From positions 6,856,470 through 6,920,469 of the forward strand of contig OX442435.1 of the NCBI GenBank assembly GCA_949361645.1: 64,000 bases of DNA. Direction: 5' to 3'. This document shows positions 11,300-22,025 of this stretch, in pieces. The notes beneath the pieces are model-generated. The model saw only the letters and a list, made by a program, of their open reading frames with translations, had not been told where the DNA came from and made no database searches. A program made the translations under genes and the position numbers. Within the stretch, counting starts at the first letter, position 1. Every line of letters begins with the position of its first letter. Source of the stretch: Spongilla lacustris. Taxonomy: Eukaryota; Porifera; Demospongiae; Spongillida; Spongillidae.

Positions 11300-12599
11300 T
11301 TACGATATCAATACCTGCACATATCTGGATGAGTTACAGTTAGGTGTTGATATCTTCCTGACTATTGAGTCACTGTAACTAATCCACTCATCTCTGCTTC
11401 TGACAATACATGAATCTGGACGAGAGCATTGTACCTCAGCATGTAATAACTTTATACTCCTTACAGTGCCCCTTGTTTGCATACTTTCCATGATGAAGCT
11501 GAAAGTAAAACTGGTATGCCATACAAGAATACAATCATTATGTATCCTCATCAGTACCACTATAGCACATAGCCGGTTCATAAGTAGAACATCCTGTGGC
11601 TTTTGCATGAGACATTTCACATTGCCTGCAATTATAGTATTTTTAAAATGTGTACTGCATTTTCTGTCTACCTTGGTAATATAACACTACTCTGTGCTTT
11701 TTGCAAATCAGACACCCTTGATCTCTCAAAGTGAAGGACTAAAACACTGGGGAATGTCACCTGTGCATTGTCTGCCGTGATACGTGTATCACAGGCTTGA
11801 CAAAACCTAAACCAGATTTTCAATGGCTGTATTTATATATTATGCACACTTACAGTTTTTCTTCTAAGTAACCATCAATCCACTCTTTTATCAACTGCTT
11901 TATGTCATTGGAAACACCGAATGAAAGCACTGTCCACATTGTATAATCACATATGGTCTATGTAGGTAATGAGAACAACACAATGAATAAAAAGCAGTTG
12001 TAAAGTAATGCCAACCTTTGTACAGCATGATCCACATTTCATTATCCTTGTAGCAAACTGGCATGTGTAATCATCATTCCCTGATGCCTGATTTGATAAA
12101 TACATATAACCCAATTTTACAGGTACTAAAATACAAATGTTCCATACTTCATAAGTTGACAAAAGCTCATCAAGCAACACAGTCATTCCTTCGCAACTGT
12201 CATTTTCTATACCATGTTGTAAAAAGTTGGCTATCTTGTATGTGCTAAGTATAGACTATATTAATATAACAAAATCAATACATATATACTCATGTTACAC
12301 ATCGTTACATCTTACAGCAATATGTGAAGGATCACACGGAAGATTAGAGTTTCCTTGAATGTCATCAATTAAATTGATGTATTGTCGCTGAATTGGCGTT
12401 AGACCTTCTTGCTTCAATGCTATCGTAACATAACAATATCAATAAAGTGTTATACACATATTTCAACTTGTACTTTTTAGCATGAGCTGCAATTGTGTGC
12501 AGGCACATAGAGCTTGTAGAGCTGAATTTAGCCAGCAATATCTAGATGTGTTACATAGGCCTCCATTTGTATCCCTAGCCACTTCCAGAAGTCTTCCAG
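11300..12599 (-). CDS. Ubiquitin-specific protease (USP, C19) domain, multi-exon
   Basis: Minus-strand exons in order. 12474-12599 carries the USP Cys-box LCNTSRYCWLNSALQALC (Cys codon 12535-12537). About 12319-12420 follows. About 12127-12240 carries CEGMTVLLDELL, which replaces the usual DAHEFL box. About 12019-12088 has a CGSCC pair. About 11849-11940 is next. About 11690-11815 carries FCQACD and FPSVLVLHFER, the LPxVLxxHLxR motif of USPs. About 11545-11630 follows. 11465-11498 carries LHHGKYANKGH, the His-box with His codon 11466-11468. About 11300-11430 carries DEWISYSDSIV, equal to the WxxYxDxxV end of the domain. The frame breaks just after the His-box, so this copy may be damaged. Membership in the USP family is well supported by four spaced motifs. 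Confidence 0.72.
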
Positions 12600-12659
12600 C
12601 TGAATTCTAAATTAATTGAAGAATATTATTATTGTTTAAACTGTGTTTTGTAAACACTA

Positions 12660-13184
12660 ACCGTTCCATCAGCTTGCTCACCACATTCATTCTTAAGGGG
12701 AACATTATTATATAGTAGCATCATGTGCTTTAAAATCTAACACATGGAATGTAGGAGAAGCAGCTGCATTTTCAGTGATCACCAAGGATGCAGGGTTCCT
12801 GAAATTACCAAGCCATTATAATACATTTAAGGATATGCTACTTTAAACAATTAGTGTACTTGGTCAATGAAATTTCAATACTTTTCTGATTTGATGACGT
12901 ACAAGGGGCTGCATCCTCAGGAATAATCAATGCTTCAGGTTTCCTGGCAATATTAGACCCATCAAGACATGTAACATCTATTTATTGTATAATGGTATAA
13001 AAATGTAAACCGTTCTCAATTAATTTTAATTGTTTATATACTAGTACATTATCATCTATACAAAGAATTGTAAAGTACTGAAGACCGCTATACTTTATAG
13101 GCACAGCATACATGAAATTAAAATTCTTATACCTCTCTTCTGTGCTTATTTCAGGTATGTCTGTTATGTCTGCTGAATCCTGGC
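12660..13184 (-). CDS. Short linker exons between N-terminal region and USP domain
   Basis: Four short minus-strand exons with GT-AG borders: about 13134-13184 (DSADITDIPEISTEE), 12884-12943 (PEALIIPEDAAPC), about 12745-12800 (NPASLVITENAAASPTF) and about 12660-12690. They are acidic or low-complexity and look like a flexible linker. Two of them resemble each other (LIIPEDAAP and LVITENAAA), suggesting exon duplication. Function unknown. Confidence 0.5.
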
Positions 13185-13231
13185 TGGATATACAAGATAC
13201 ATAAATTGGTTTAAATTACTTTATTTTCTAC

Positions 13232-14040
13232 CTTGAGAGAGAAAATAGGTGGCTCCATAGCGTAGATGGTTTCTGTTGAAAGTAACCAAGTGATGGATTT
13301 GGAGCTGAATTATCTTTCTTCCTTTTAGACCACTTCTCAAGCAATGGACGAGATGGCTTAACTTTATAGATTGCTGCATATAATAATATTAACAAACTAG
13401 CTGCAATACTGGAAAAGGTTTTGCCAACCTTAACGCGTTTCCTGTTTTTTGATTTTAAGTCATCATAGTACTGACGCTGCCTTCCTACTATTACAGGGTA
13501 GTGCTTCTGAATGAACACATCTGGTCTCATATGCTTTTCTTTGTGGTCTATTCATTTTAGGATGTAGTTCCAGGCCTCAATAGTTCCAGCAGTAGTATGT
13601 TCAGAAAACTAATATTAAATTGATTACACTGATATGTATGTGAGTACACATATGTGTAAATTTACTTGCTCTGATTCACATCCTTTGTATTCATCTTGGT
13701 GGCGATCAGGGTCTCCTATATAAGTAGTGCAGTTAATGATATAATTATAATTATAATATTTATCGTACACATACCTAGCAGCAGAGCTGTCCAAAAAGGT
13801 GCTGTGGGTAACCAATTTTGAAGGATAGATGCAAATAATTCTGGCTTATAGTATGTATTATCTCTCACTCCAGTATTGTCAACTTGTACCTTTTCCAACT
13901 GTATTTGGAAAAAGGTTCCAAAGGGCTGTTTGCATTCTCACCACCAAACAGAGCACTCCATTGTGATTTAGTTACATAAAAACTCCCAGAACTTTGAAAC
14001 TGCCTCAGTAAGACATTATCTGGTGTTACAACTGTACCCT
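13232..14040 (-). pseudogene. N-terminal exons of transposon protein (transposase-tail-like), with stop
   Basis: Exon about 13935-14040 encodes GTVVTPDNVLLRQFQ...SQWSALFG. The exon ending at 13775 holds KVQVDNTGV...PTAPFWTALLLG. 13666-13715 encodes DPDRHQDEYKGCESEQ. 13232-13608 encodes FSEHTTAGTIEAWNYILK, then a basic segment with MRPDVFIQKHYP, then a hydrophobic stretch. The last three join in phase through GT-AG introns. Two defects are visible: a 1-nt frame mismatch near 13900-13935, and an in-frame TGA at 13552-13554. The AGTIEAWN segment resembles the region after the last catalytic residue in several DNA transposases, but no complete catalytic core is visible. Confidence 0.5.
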
Positions 14041-14147
14041 GTAAGTAACATAAAGTGTATACATGTATTAAGTTTACCTGTATTTTGTAAGTACATTTAT
14101 AAACCTTATATATGTTATAAAGTACCATGCACTTATGTGTACCTGAT

Positions 14148-14300
14148 GGTCAATAATCCCTAAAAACAGAATGGTTAGAATCATTCTTTCAGAGCAGCTG
14201 TAGTAATAGATGTTGTGGACCATATCTTTCAACAGCATCTATTACTACAGCTGCTCTGACAGAATGATCCTAACCAATCTGTTCTTAGGGATTATTGACC
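14148..14300. repeat. 65-bp inverted repeat with 23-nt loop
   Basis: Arms 14148-14212 and 14236-14300 are the same length and pair with four mismatches. Two are A opposite C on the plus strand, which become U-G wobbles in a minus-strand transcript. It lies just upstream of the transposon's protein-coding exons. It could be a small hairpin MITE or a hairpin RNA. Confidence 0.85.
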
Positions 14301-14741
14301 AATCAAATGGGACTAAACTACATTACCATCTGTACTCCTGTTGTGCATATGACAACCATGATCATCATTACAATGTAGCAACATGTTACAAACACAAAAT
14401 AAAACATTAGTAACTGTTAGTTAATGCTTCTTGTTCACAAGTAGAGCTTGCTGCTGAGAACAACGGAGAAAGGCTCCCACAGAACCATTCACGAGCCGAA
14501 CTGCATGCGTGTGAGACAGAGCACATGGGTGAATGCACATACATGTATACACACATATCTTCAATAAGTACACATACATACACACATACAGACAAGACCT
14601 TTTTTTAAAAAATAAGTATAAGTACACGTACGACACTAGCTCCTCTTCACCAAGTACGACACTCCTCTCCATCATGTACAGACAAATAGAATTACATATA
14701 TACAGACACGGTTCTTCACTAAGTACACATACACTCATAAC

Positions 14742-15020
14742 TTGTGCTCACATATGTCAAGTGGGTCATGTGTGATGTTCCTGTCATGCAGGTGTACTGG
14801 TACCTTGGTGTTTTTGTGCTGTCACCCTGGTAGGCTATCAAGGGACGTAGCCACGGTCCTAAAGTGGGAGGGGCCAAACCCATACCTTGTGCTCACATAT
14901 GTCAAGTGGGTCATGGGTGATGTTTCTGTCATGCAGGTATACTGGTACATTGGTGTTTTTGTGCTGTCACCCTGGTAGGCTACTAAAGTAGCATGGGACG
15001 TAGCCACGGTCCTAAAGTCG
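14742..15020 (+). repeat. Tandem duplication, about 147-bp unit
   Basis: Two copies starting at TGTGCTCACATATGTCAAG (14742 and 14889) are about 93% alike by eye and end in ACGTAGCCACGGTCCTAAAGT. Just right of it, 15224-15268 has three copies of a 16-bp word GGAATGTGCGGCTGAG, the last of which forms the inner part of the right TIR. Confidence 0.85.
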
Positions 15021-15288
15021 TGCTAAGATATGCCAGCACAAAACACCGTACCGTGTGATGGAGTAGCATTGTAGGTATAGCTATCAGCATATGCATGTAC
15101 ATATGTACAATTACGTCCTCACTTCAGGAACCGCCCGTGTTGTGTATCGAGTATCCGGATATATCCACAAGGGCGCCGCATACTACGGCCGCCGCTTGTG
15201 GAATGTTAATTGTATTCATTTTGGAATGTGCGGCTGAGGAATGTGCGGCTGAGGAATGTGCGGCTAACTTCAACGGGGTCCTTAATTC

Positions 15289-15735
15289 CCTTGTTGAAAC
15301 AATGCATGGGTTCTATATCTGCATGCCACGATAATAGCTGTTGTCTTTAATTCGATAATGTGTCCTCAAGTTTACTCGTATAGACGTATATGTTGGCACA
15401 GAGGGGGAGCTGCATGGAAACCTGCATCACGGCTGCATGCACTTTTGTTAACCCGTGCACTATTCCCTACTATACTGAGCTAGCATCAATACTGCACAAC
15501 TGCATTCTTGCAGCAGGACGCAAAGCTGCAAGTAGTGCATCTGCACTATTCAGCAGCGCCGGTTGGGTATATGGTCTGGGTGCCAAGTCACCGTTACCGG
15601 CACCACCCCGCCACTGCATGTTACCTTTGGCCTTGCATGCGTGGTAATGTGGGCGGTTATTAAGTTAGATTATTATTATTTAAAGAGCGCATGCACGACT
15701 TAATAATTTTACTGATATATACGTGCATCTGACTC
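15289..15735 (+). promoter_or_regulatory. Conserved upstream/5'UTR block of gene 1
   Basis: This 450-bp segment matches 60330-60752 upstream of gene 4. The last 130 bp also match 26762-26905 upstream of gene 2. Shared words include CCTTTGGCCTTGCATGC, GGTAATGTGGGCGGTTATTA and GTGCATCTGAC before the ATG. Conservation ends at the exon 1 start, consistent with promoter plus 5'UTR. A clean TATA box is not evident; ATTATTATTTAAA at about 15670 is the only AT-rich candidate. Confidence 0.6.
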
Positions 15736-16499
15736 ATGGCAAAAGCAGGCCGCGTCTCCAAACAGCAACTCGTAGTAGCAGCCCTGGCTATGGTGCTAGT
15801 AGTGCTAACGTTGCTATTTACAAGTAGGCTAAGGCAGTTGGAGGTGTATCCTCTTCCGATTCTGCGGCTGGGAGCTCCTGGCGATATCTCTTCTCCTCCA
15901 AGGTACGACATATCATCGCGTAATTGTACAACAGCTTCGCAATGGGTCGTAACGACCTCCAATGCTAAGATGCCATCAATTGCTGTCCAGGTGCTTCTCG
16001 ACTCGACAAACGACTGGTGTGTACTAGTTCTCGGTGAAGCGGAAGGACTTGCGGGTTATGACTTCCCGTGGACGAATGATACAAAGTCAAAGAATCTTAT
16101 ATACTTACCGTTTGAGGCGTTGCCGTTGTTGCCGTTCAAGATAGTAACATTACCGTCGCTTGACGTAAGAAATATTGGTTACCTCTACGCTATCTCCAAC
16201 GGAGCAAGAGTGGTTTTGGATCTTGAAAAAGACAACGTTCCTATTCGAGTTAGCGACAGATACTTACCATTGCANNNNNNNNNNNNNNNNNNNNNNNNNN
16301 NNNNNNNNNNNNNNNNNNNNNNNNNNNNNNNNNNNNNNNNNNNNNNNNNNNNNNNNNNNNNNNNNNNNNNNNNNNNNNNNNNNNNNNNNNNNNNNNNNNN
16401 NNNNNNNNNNNNNNNNNNNNNNNNNNNNNNNNNNNNNNNNNNNNNNNNNNNNNNNNNNNNNNNNNNNNNNNNNNTATCTGAGTCCTACTCTGAAGGTAG
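15736..16499 (+). CDS. STELLO-like glycosyltransferase, exon 1 (gene 1)
   Basis: Start ATG in context ACTCATGG matches all paralogues. The N-terminal tail is short and basic. A signal anchor (about residues 13-29, rich in A, L and V) predicts a type II Golgi protein. The first GT-like region follows, with QWVVTT, VLGEAEG, an LPFK segment, NIGYLYAISNGA and DLEKDN. Two in-frame additions (AG before YDF and SK in TKSKN) distinguish it from genes 3 and 4. A run of 200 N (16275-16474) interrupts the end. After the gap, 10 bp present in the paralogues are missing. Using the second GTAGGT donor (exon end 16499) instead of the first restores the phase needed by exon 2. Confidence 0.8.
16275..16474. 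other. Assembly gap (200 N)
   Basis: Exactly 200 N, so probably a placeholder. In paralogues the sequence between the flanking words (CCATTGCA and TATCTGAG) is only 16 bp. The real missing length is therefore likely very short, or the flanks were joined from different copies. Confidence 0.95.
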
Positions 16500-16523
16500 G
16501 TAGGTCACGCGCGGATCTACACG

Positions 16524-16600
<77 letters not shown>

Positions 16601-16607
16601 CCCCCCC
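16524..16607. repeat. Very long poly-C tract in intron 1 of gene 1
   Basis: 74 C, one T, then 9 C, starting 24 nt after the proposed splice donor. Genes 3 and 4 carry poly-G tracts at the same relative place (33586-33611 and 61357-61390). Another C run of 26 lies at 17280-17305. Confidence 0.9.
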
Positions 16608-16622
16608 GTTCGACCTTTGACC

Positions 16623-17072
16623 AAGATCGGAAGTACGATAAACATCACGTCCGGAGTAAAACGTCAGCGGTTGCCTAGAGACATCGTGTCAAAATAGCAA
16701 CGCCTGAACGCTCCGAGTCATTTCTTCCCGCCTCGGACAGTGATCCTTGGGCCCGATCCAGTTCCTGGTCATACTATGCTGCCAACAGTAAGCTTGACAC
16801 TGTTGACAGAGTCTGACATACCCCGGAGCCTTTTAAAATGGATGGCTTTAAAAAGGCTCTGGGTATGTCAGGACTCGGTCAAACTTACTGTTGGCAGCAT
16901 AGTTTGACCAGGAACTGGATCGGCCGAAGGATCAATGTCTGAGCGGGGAAGGAATGACTCCGAGCATTGCCATTTTGTTTACGCAAAGGTCCGCGCGAGC
17001 GTGACACGATGTCTCTAGGCAACCGCTGTGGTTTTTACTCCAGACATGACGTTTATCGTACTTCCGATCTTT
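16623..17072. repeat. Fold-back (MITE-like) palindrome, 450 bp
   Basis: The ends are AAGATCGGAAGTACGATAAA and its reverse complement. The arms include the GGCAACCGCTG and CAGGAACTGGATCGG words and pair almost to the centre near 16845. There is no coding capacity. It sits in intron 1 of gene 1 and is absent from the gene 2 intron, so it inserted after those two genes separated. Confidence 0.85.
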
Positions 17073-17279
17073 CATATATACATGTATATAATTATTATCC
17101 TCTGCCATTGTTACGGTCGATAATTTTATAACGTGAATAAAAAGTGTCCTCAAGGTATTCAGGAGAAGCAACAAATAGGTTCTAAACTGCAGGAAATTGG
17201 TTGGCGGCTGGGGCTGCGTCCCAGACCCCGCTGGGGGAACTTACAACGCTCCCCCAGACCCCCTGGTCTTCCGCGCACG

Positions 17280-17310
<31 letters not shown>

Positions 17311-17324
17311 TCACAAATTCCTAG

Positions 17325-18364
17325 ATCCGCCGGCACTGTAGGCAGCCATGCAGATATCGGGTGTCCAGTCCATGCGCGCATGCGCTACTATTACCAAGAA
17401 ACTCGTACACTTATGTAATTGTAAAAATGAAAATCTACGGACGAAGTATATACAGCGACGTAACGAAGGCCTGGGACGAGGGAGAACGAGATAGTATACA
17501 AAAAGGTATTGGTAATGGTGGCGCATGGCGCGCTAGAACCTTGACAATGGTATTATATAGATATTGAGGTTTCCCCTATTGTACTATCAGCCGCGGTGCA
17601 TTATTTAGCGCTGAAAAATAAATTCAACAGTGCCACAGATGGCGCAGAGCTTAGCGCTTCGTTTCCCTTGTGTACTAAACCCCATTTATAAAATCCTGCA
17701 TACGCCTCTGAAATCACTTCAAGTATCACTTTTATTAACACCAGCCGTTTTGTATAGTTACGAAGCGAAAGAAGTATATCAGATTTAGGATTTACTATTC
17801 AAAGCTATCCGGTGAAAGTCAAGAGTAATCTCTCCTTGATTTGTTAAATAGTCTCCACGGGATTCATGATGCATGTAGCACGCTCTTTTATATTCAGTAT
17901 TGAGATCTGCAATGGCGTATTACATGAATTCCCTCCCACAGAGCCAATTTTGATTTGTTGCATGGCTATGGCCCTCATAGGACAATGGTAGGAGTGCTAT
18001 AAACTCCCTTGAATTCATACTGTAAGTGATAATTTTGATGTACCAAAAAGCGGTGTGGTACAGTATACATGTACATGTACATGTACAGTACCTTGTAAAA
18101 GTTTACTAAAACAAAAGGTTACTAAAAGGTGGCCTATGCTGTGGAGAAGAGCAAAGAAGATCTGACAGATACAAAAAAGAAACTGGTCACAATGGGAAGT
18201 GTAGAAGCAGAAGCAAGATCTTTAATGATCCTTTTATGATATGCCATACAGTTTTGCGTTAAAAGCCCTGTGATGATAAATCATCCGTCACAAAAGGCAT
18301 CCCATACTATAAATACCAATAATGAAAAATTTGATGTTATGAAGGGGTTTTTTCTTCTTTTTAG
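17325..18364 (+). other. Intron 1 of gene 1 (lineage shared with gene 2)
   Basis: From about 17345 this aligns with the gene 2 intron (27600-28579), including GGTGGCGCATG, the CCGCGGTGCATTATTTAGCGC block and AAAGGTGGCCTATGCTGTGGAG. The acceptor is a T-rich run then TTAG at 18361-18364. No separate gene is seen inside. Confidence 0.75.
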
Positions 18365-19836
18365 GTGGTCTATTATGGAATGCATATCCTCACTTTGGTA
18401 GGAAAGGTATGTGGCCCAGAGGGTTACCTTTTTCCAGTTCTAAACAGGCTGATCCAACAATAGGGAAAACGTCCTGCTATCCCATTGTTCAACAGTACCT
18501 TGCTCAGTCTTATCCTGATTTGGACCCACTCTACTACATGCACTCAAATGTTCCCCAGAGGTTGAATACTTTTGCCCCAGCTCTGGTCATCCCAAGAGGA
18601 GTCTTCTCCCCATACAATTCTCAAGCTACGGTACACCTGTATGAAGCTTTGTGGTCACTTCTTCTTCCAAGGACTGTGGACATGAGGGATGCTGACATAC
18701 TGAGGTCTTACATTGCTCAGTCTCTGTTCTACCTCATTCCTGATGCATGTCTTATGTTCACCCCTCCTGCTGTCACTGTTGGTGCCAGAAGATCACTCAA
18801 TAATGGTGACCTACCTCATATCAACACTTCTCATGTGGTCAGAATATTGAAATACCATCTCATGTCCTTTGACACATTTGAACAAGCATTGCTTGGCACC
18901 TACAAATTAATGTATGAGTCCCAAATATTGGGTGAGGATGACATCATTTTAGTGGAGAACTGGATATGTGACCTCAAATCAGCAGGTTATGTATTTCCAA
19001 AGCTACCAAAGAAAGCTTCCTTGTGGACAAAGAATGTTCACCTCTGCATTATGTTCAACTGGGGTTCAACAGAATATAGAACACGGCTACTTTTGGCATA
19101 TTATATGCGTTTCTTTGATGTCATCACATTATTTTTTGAGGGAGAATCTAAAATTAGCACTTACATTCCATCCCACATAGAAGTGTTCCATGTTAGTACT
19201 GAACATGGTTACTATCAGCAAAGGAGTTTGGAGCTGTGTCTCAAACGATTTGTAACCAATGTGACCAGCCATCTGTATATCGCTGATGATATGTTCATTA
19301 ATATCGCCAAAATGAGTCAACTTTCACTTTCAAAAATATGGTTTATTCCAATGTCAGTGCACAAATTGGGAAAGAATTTGGCGTTTAAAGATAATTGGCC
19401 CTGGTGGAGCTACCCTCCTGGCAAGACATTCTACAGTAGATTCATTACAGTTGTAAGCAGCCTTCCACAGGAGTGGAAACAGATCTTAATTGATAAGGTG
19501 GGGTTTCCTAATCGTATCCATGGCCACGCTCCTGCTGACATCATCCACATACCTCACTCTTATGCTGCTAATGTGACAAAGGTGCTGGCTCATATCAGTT
19601 CTGTGGCTGAGCTATTCTGTGAGATAGCCGTCCCTCTGGCAGTGGATATAGTACAGCCTACAGGTCGGGAAGAGATGGGGGACAATTACCTGTGGGGGAA
19701 GCACAGAGATGATCCATCCATTGTGCAACGTTTTGTGGACACCAGATACTATGTGCATCCATTGAAAATGAGCACAAGGTTTGCTGCTGACATGTGGTGC
19801 AGAAATATGAATAATCAGATAAGACGTTTAGCATAG
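18365..19836 (+). CDS. STELLO-like glycosyltransferase, exon 2 (gene 1)
   Basis: The exon opens in phase 1 and reads LLWNAYPHFG...MWPRGLPF, the hallmark of STELLO/DUF288 proteins. Then come YPIVQQYLAQSYPDLDP, LVIPRGVFSPYNSQATVH, the ADILRSYIAQSLFY helix, and MFTPPAVTVG. The second GT-like region has LCIMFNWGS and acidic YIADDMF. It is open to TAG at 19834-19836. With exon 1 it would encode a protein of about 680 residues, close to plant STELLO length. Plant STELLO proteins are Golgi glycosyltransferase-like proteins linked to cellulose synthase; the substrate in animals is not known. The W-rich patch is VHKLGKN-type. Confidence 0.88.
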
Positions 19837-20620
19837 TACTGGGTGCCATAACTGGTTTGAAGTAAATGCAATGTTGCTAATCTTTCATTTTAATGCAACA
19901 TAATATTGTTTCTTTATATTACTGGGGTGGGGAGGATACGTGCGTACTTTAAGTACTTGCAATGCATAATTGAGGGGCAATAAAGTACTAGTACTGTAGG
20001 GTAAAAAATACTTGGATGGCACATAGTTTTGGATATTTGCATATTCAGCGCCGTACCGTAAATAATTTAGCATAATGGTTTTTTAGACCGCCTTCTGCCA
20101 AAAATATTTTTTCAGATATGCATTACACTTTTTATATTTTTTGGTGTGCTTATTCATTACATAATACAGTATCGCATAAAGACAAAAACAAAACTAAATA
20201 ATTAAATAAATAACTCAAAGAGTGTTTCATTGCATGATACCATTAAAAGGCGTCCCATCCTCAAAAGCCAGGCCACTTCTCCACTTCACCCTGGAACATA
20301 GGCTGGCTGTTCTGACAATAGCAAATGAAACCCTTGCTCTGATATAGCCACACGTTTGGCATACATTTTGCTGCCACTTACATGCAATACACGTAGCCAT
20401 TCTCTTCAGGAAAAGCTCAGCTTCACAATGTAGAAGTCCATCTGATGTGACCAAAGATGTAAGGTACCTCTATAATCTTCAACTGCTTGTTTGCCGTAGA
20501 AATGGTCAGGCACTGTATCATGATGTATACAAATGGTTTGGTTGTATGCAAATGTACAATGACATTATGCCTAACACATCATAACACCTCAACAACATTG
20601 GGGCTCTGGAAATAAGTGTG
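19837..20620. other. 3' flank of gene 1
   Basis: A solo left end of the TA-flanked TIR element starts at 19994 (CTGTAGGG after TA). No right end is found nearby. The rest is AT-rich. A minus-strand frame at 20227-20454 has CxxC-like spacing (CIACKW, CQTCGY) but is not recognised and may be chance. Confidence 0.45.
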
Positions 20621-20629
20621 TGTCAAGTT

Positions 20630-20890
20630 GTGTATAAATTTTCAGCTGGAAACCCAGCAAGCATAAATATTTGGAATTGATACATTAATTTGTAGGTGCT
20701 GTGGAATGCTTCTTCATATGTTAATAAATTAGATGGTATTTCAATATATAGTGAGTACAGAGGTTGGTCACCATTATTGAGTGATCTTCTGGCACCAACA
20801 GTCACAGCAGGAGGAGTGAACATAAGACATGCATCAGGAATGAGGTAGAACAGAGACTGAGCAATGTAAGACCTCAGTATGTCAGCAACC
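20630..20890 (-). pseudogene. Antisense fragment of STELLO-like exon 2 (middle part)
   Basis: The minus strand reads the segment from the ADILRSYIAQ helix through VTVGARRSLNNGDQP to a diverged TYKLMYQFQI. It is more diverged than the fragments behind genes A and 2. It lies 5'-to-3' after, not before, the C-terminal fragment at 21255-21840, so the copy is rearranged as well as inverted. Confidence 0.8.
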
Positions 20891-20978
20891 TTCTACTTTG
20901 GGGATTATTATAGAGATCCTTGCCTTTGCATCTGATCATGGTCTGATCATATATATGTAATTAAGCACCACATGAGAT

Positions 20979-21156
20979 GGATATCCCCTTTCCTCCCCTC
21001 CCCTCCCTCCTTTCCCCTCCCCTCCCCCTTCTCTCCCCTCCCCTCCCCTCCCCCTCCCCTCCCCTCCCTCCCTGCCCCACTCCTCCCTCCACTCCCCTTT
21101 CCTCTCCTCCCTCCACTCCCATGTCCTCCCATTCCTCCCCTCTCCTCCCTACCCCA
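20979..21156. repeat. Polypyrimidine tract (CCCCTCC-rich)
   Basis: About 175 nt of nearly pure C/T on the plus strand, built from CCCCTCC-like words. It gives open frames on both strands with no meaning. It could form triplex DNA. Confidence 0.9.
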
Positions 21157-21254
21157 TAATTATTTTTATTTTTAAAAAAGTAACATTATTATGTTGTAAG
21201 GAAGTGGAAAATTGGTAACATGAATTTATTTGTCATGTAATATGTACAACAGTT

Positions 21255-21840
21255 ATGGCAGTTATTGTATGTAGTAAGCTAACAGCCTTATCTGATTATT
21301 CATACTTCTGCACCACATGTCAGCAGCAAACCTTGTGCTCATTTTCAATGGATGCACATAGTATCTGGTGTCCACAAAATGCTGCACAATGGATGCATCA
21401 TCTCTGCGGTACCCCCACAGGTAATTGTCCCCCATCTCTTCCCGACCTGTAGGCTGTGCTATATCCACTGCCAGAGGGACGGCTATCTCACAGAATAGCT
21501 CAGCCACAGAACTGATATGAGCCAGCACCTTTATCACATCAGCAGCATAAGAGTGAGGTATGTGGATGATGTCAGCAGAAGCATGGCCATGGATACGATT
21601 AGGAAACCCCACCTTATCCATTGAGATCAGTTTCCACTCCTGTGGAAGGCTGTTTACACCTGTATCTACTGTAGAATGTATATCCAGGAGTTGATCGAGG
21701 GTAGCTCCACCAAATCCAATTATCTTAAATCATCAAATTATTACCAAATGTGTGCATAAACCAAATTTTTGAAAGTGAAAGTTGACTCATTTTGGTGATA
21801 TTAATGAACATATCATCAGCTATATACAAATGGCTGGTCG
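21255..21840 (-). pseudogene. Antisense fragment of STELLO-like exon 2 (C-terminal part)
   Basis: The minus strand reads from the SHLYIADDMFINITKMSQ region to NQIRLLA near the gene end. An open stretch at 21262-21621 covers the MDKVGFPNRIHGHA to NQIRLL part. Upstream of it the frame is broken. Homology stops abruptly at about 21840, where unrelated DNA leading into the fold-back element begins. Confidence 0.85.
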
Positions 21841-22025
21841 CATATAGACCGTTAGTTCTAATCCAGGGAGGTTTCGAGATGGATATTAGGTTTTCAATTA
21901 GAAAACATATGTATTTTTATACGATTCAATTCTTATCCGCCTAATTAATGCTCCGCCTCTAATCCCTGAAGATACGTTTACCATAAAATACCAATATATT
22001 TTTAAGATGTTCTGTTTTCAGTTCG

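Larger units (their letters stand above)
7893..15279 (-). mobile_element. 7.4 kb DNA transposon with C19 and C48 protease genes
   Basis: The right TIR is 15253-15279 (27 bp). The left TIR is identical once a nested 24-bp palindrome plus its 7-bp duplication (7905-7935) is removed. The left end is 7893-7904 plus 7936-7950. Perfect 9-bp direct repeats CCTTAATTC flank it (7884-7892 and 15280-15288). Gene 4 upstream DNA near 60310-60335 preserves a diverged version of the unoccupied site. Internal minus-strand exons encode a transposase-tail-like or unknown region, a ubiquitin-specific protease and an Ulp1 protease. A 9-bp duplication is typical of Mutator-like elements, but no DDE core is recognised, so the superfamily is left open. 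Confidence 0.8.

Noticed and set aside
16623..16632. AGATCGGAAG resembling a sequencing-adapter start
   Set aside because: Only 10 bases match, it continues differently, and it is part of a genuine palindrome mirrored at 17072.
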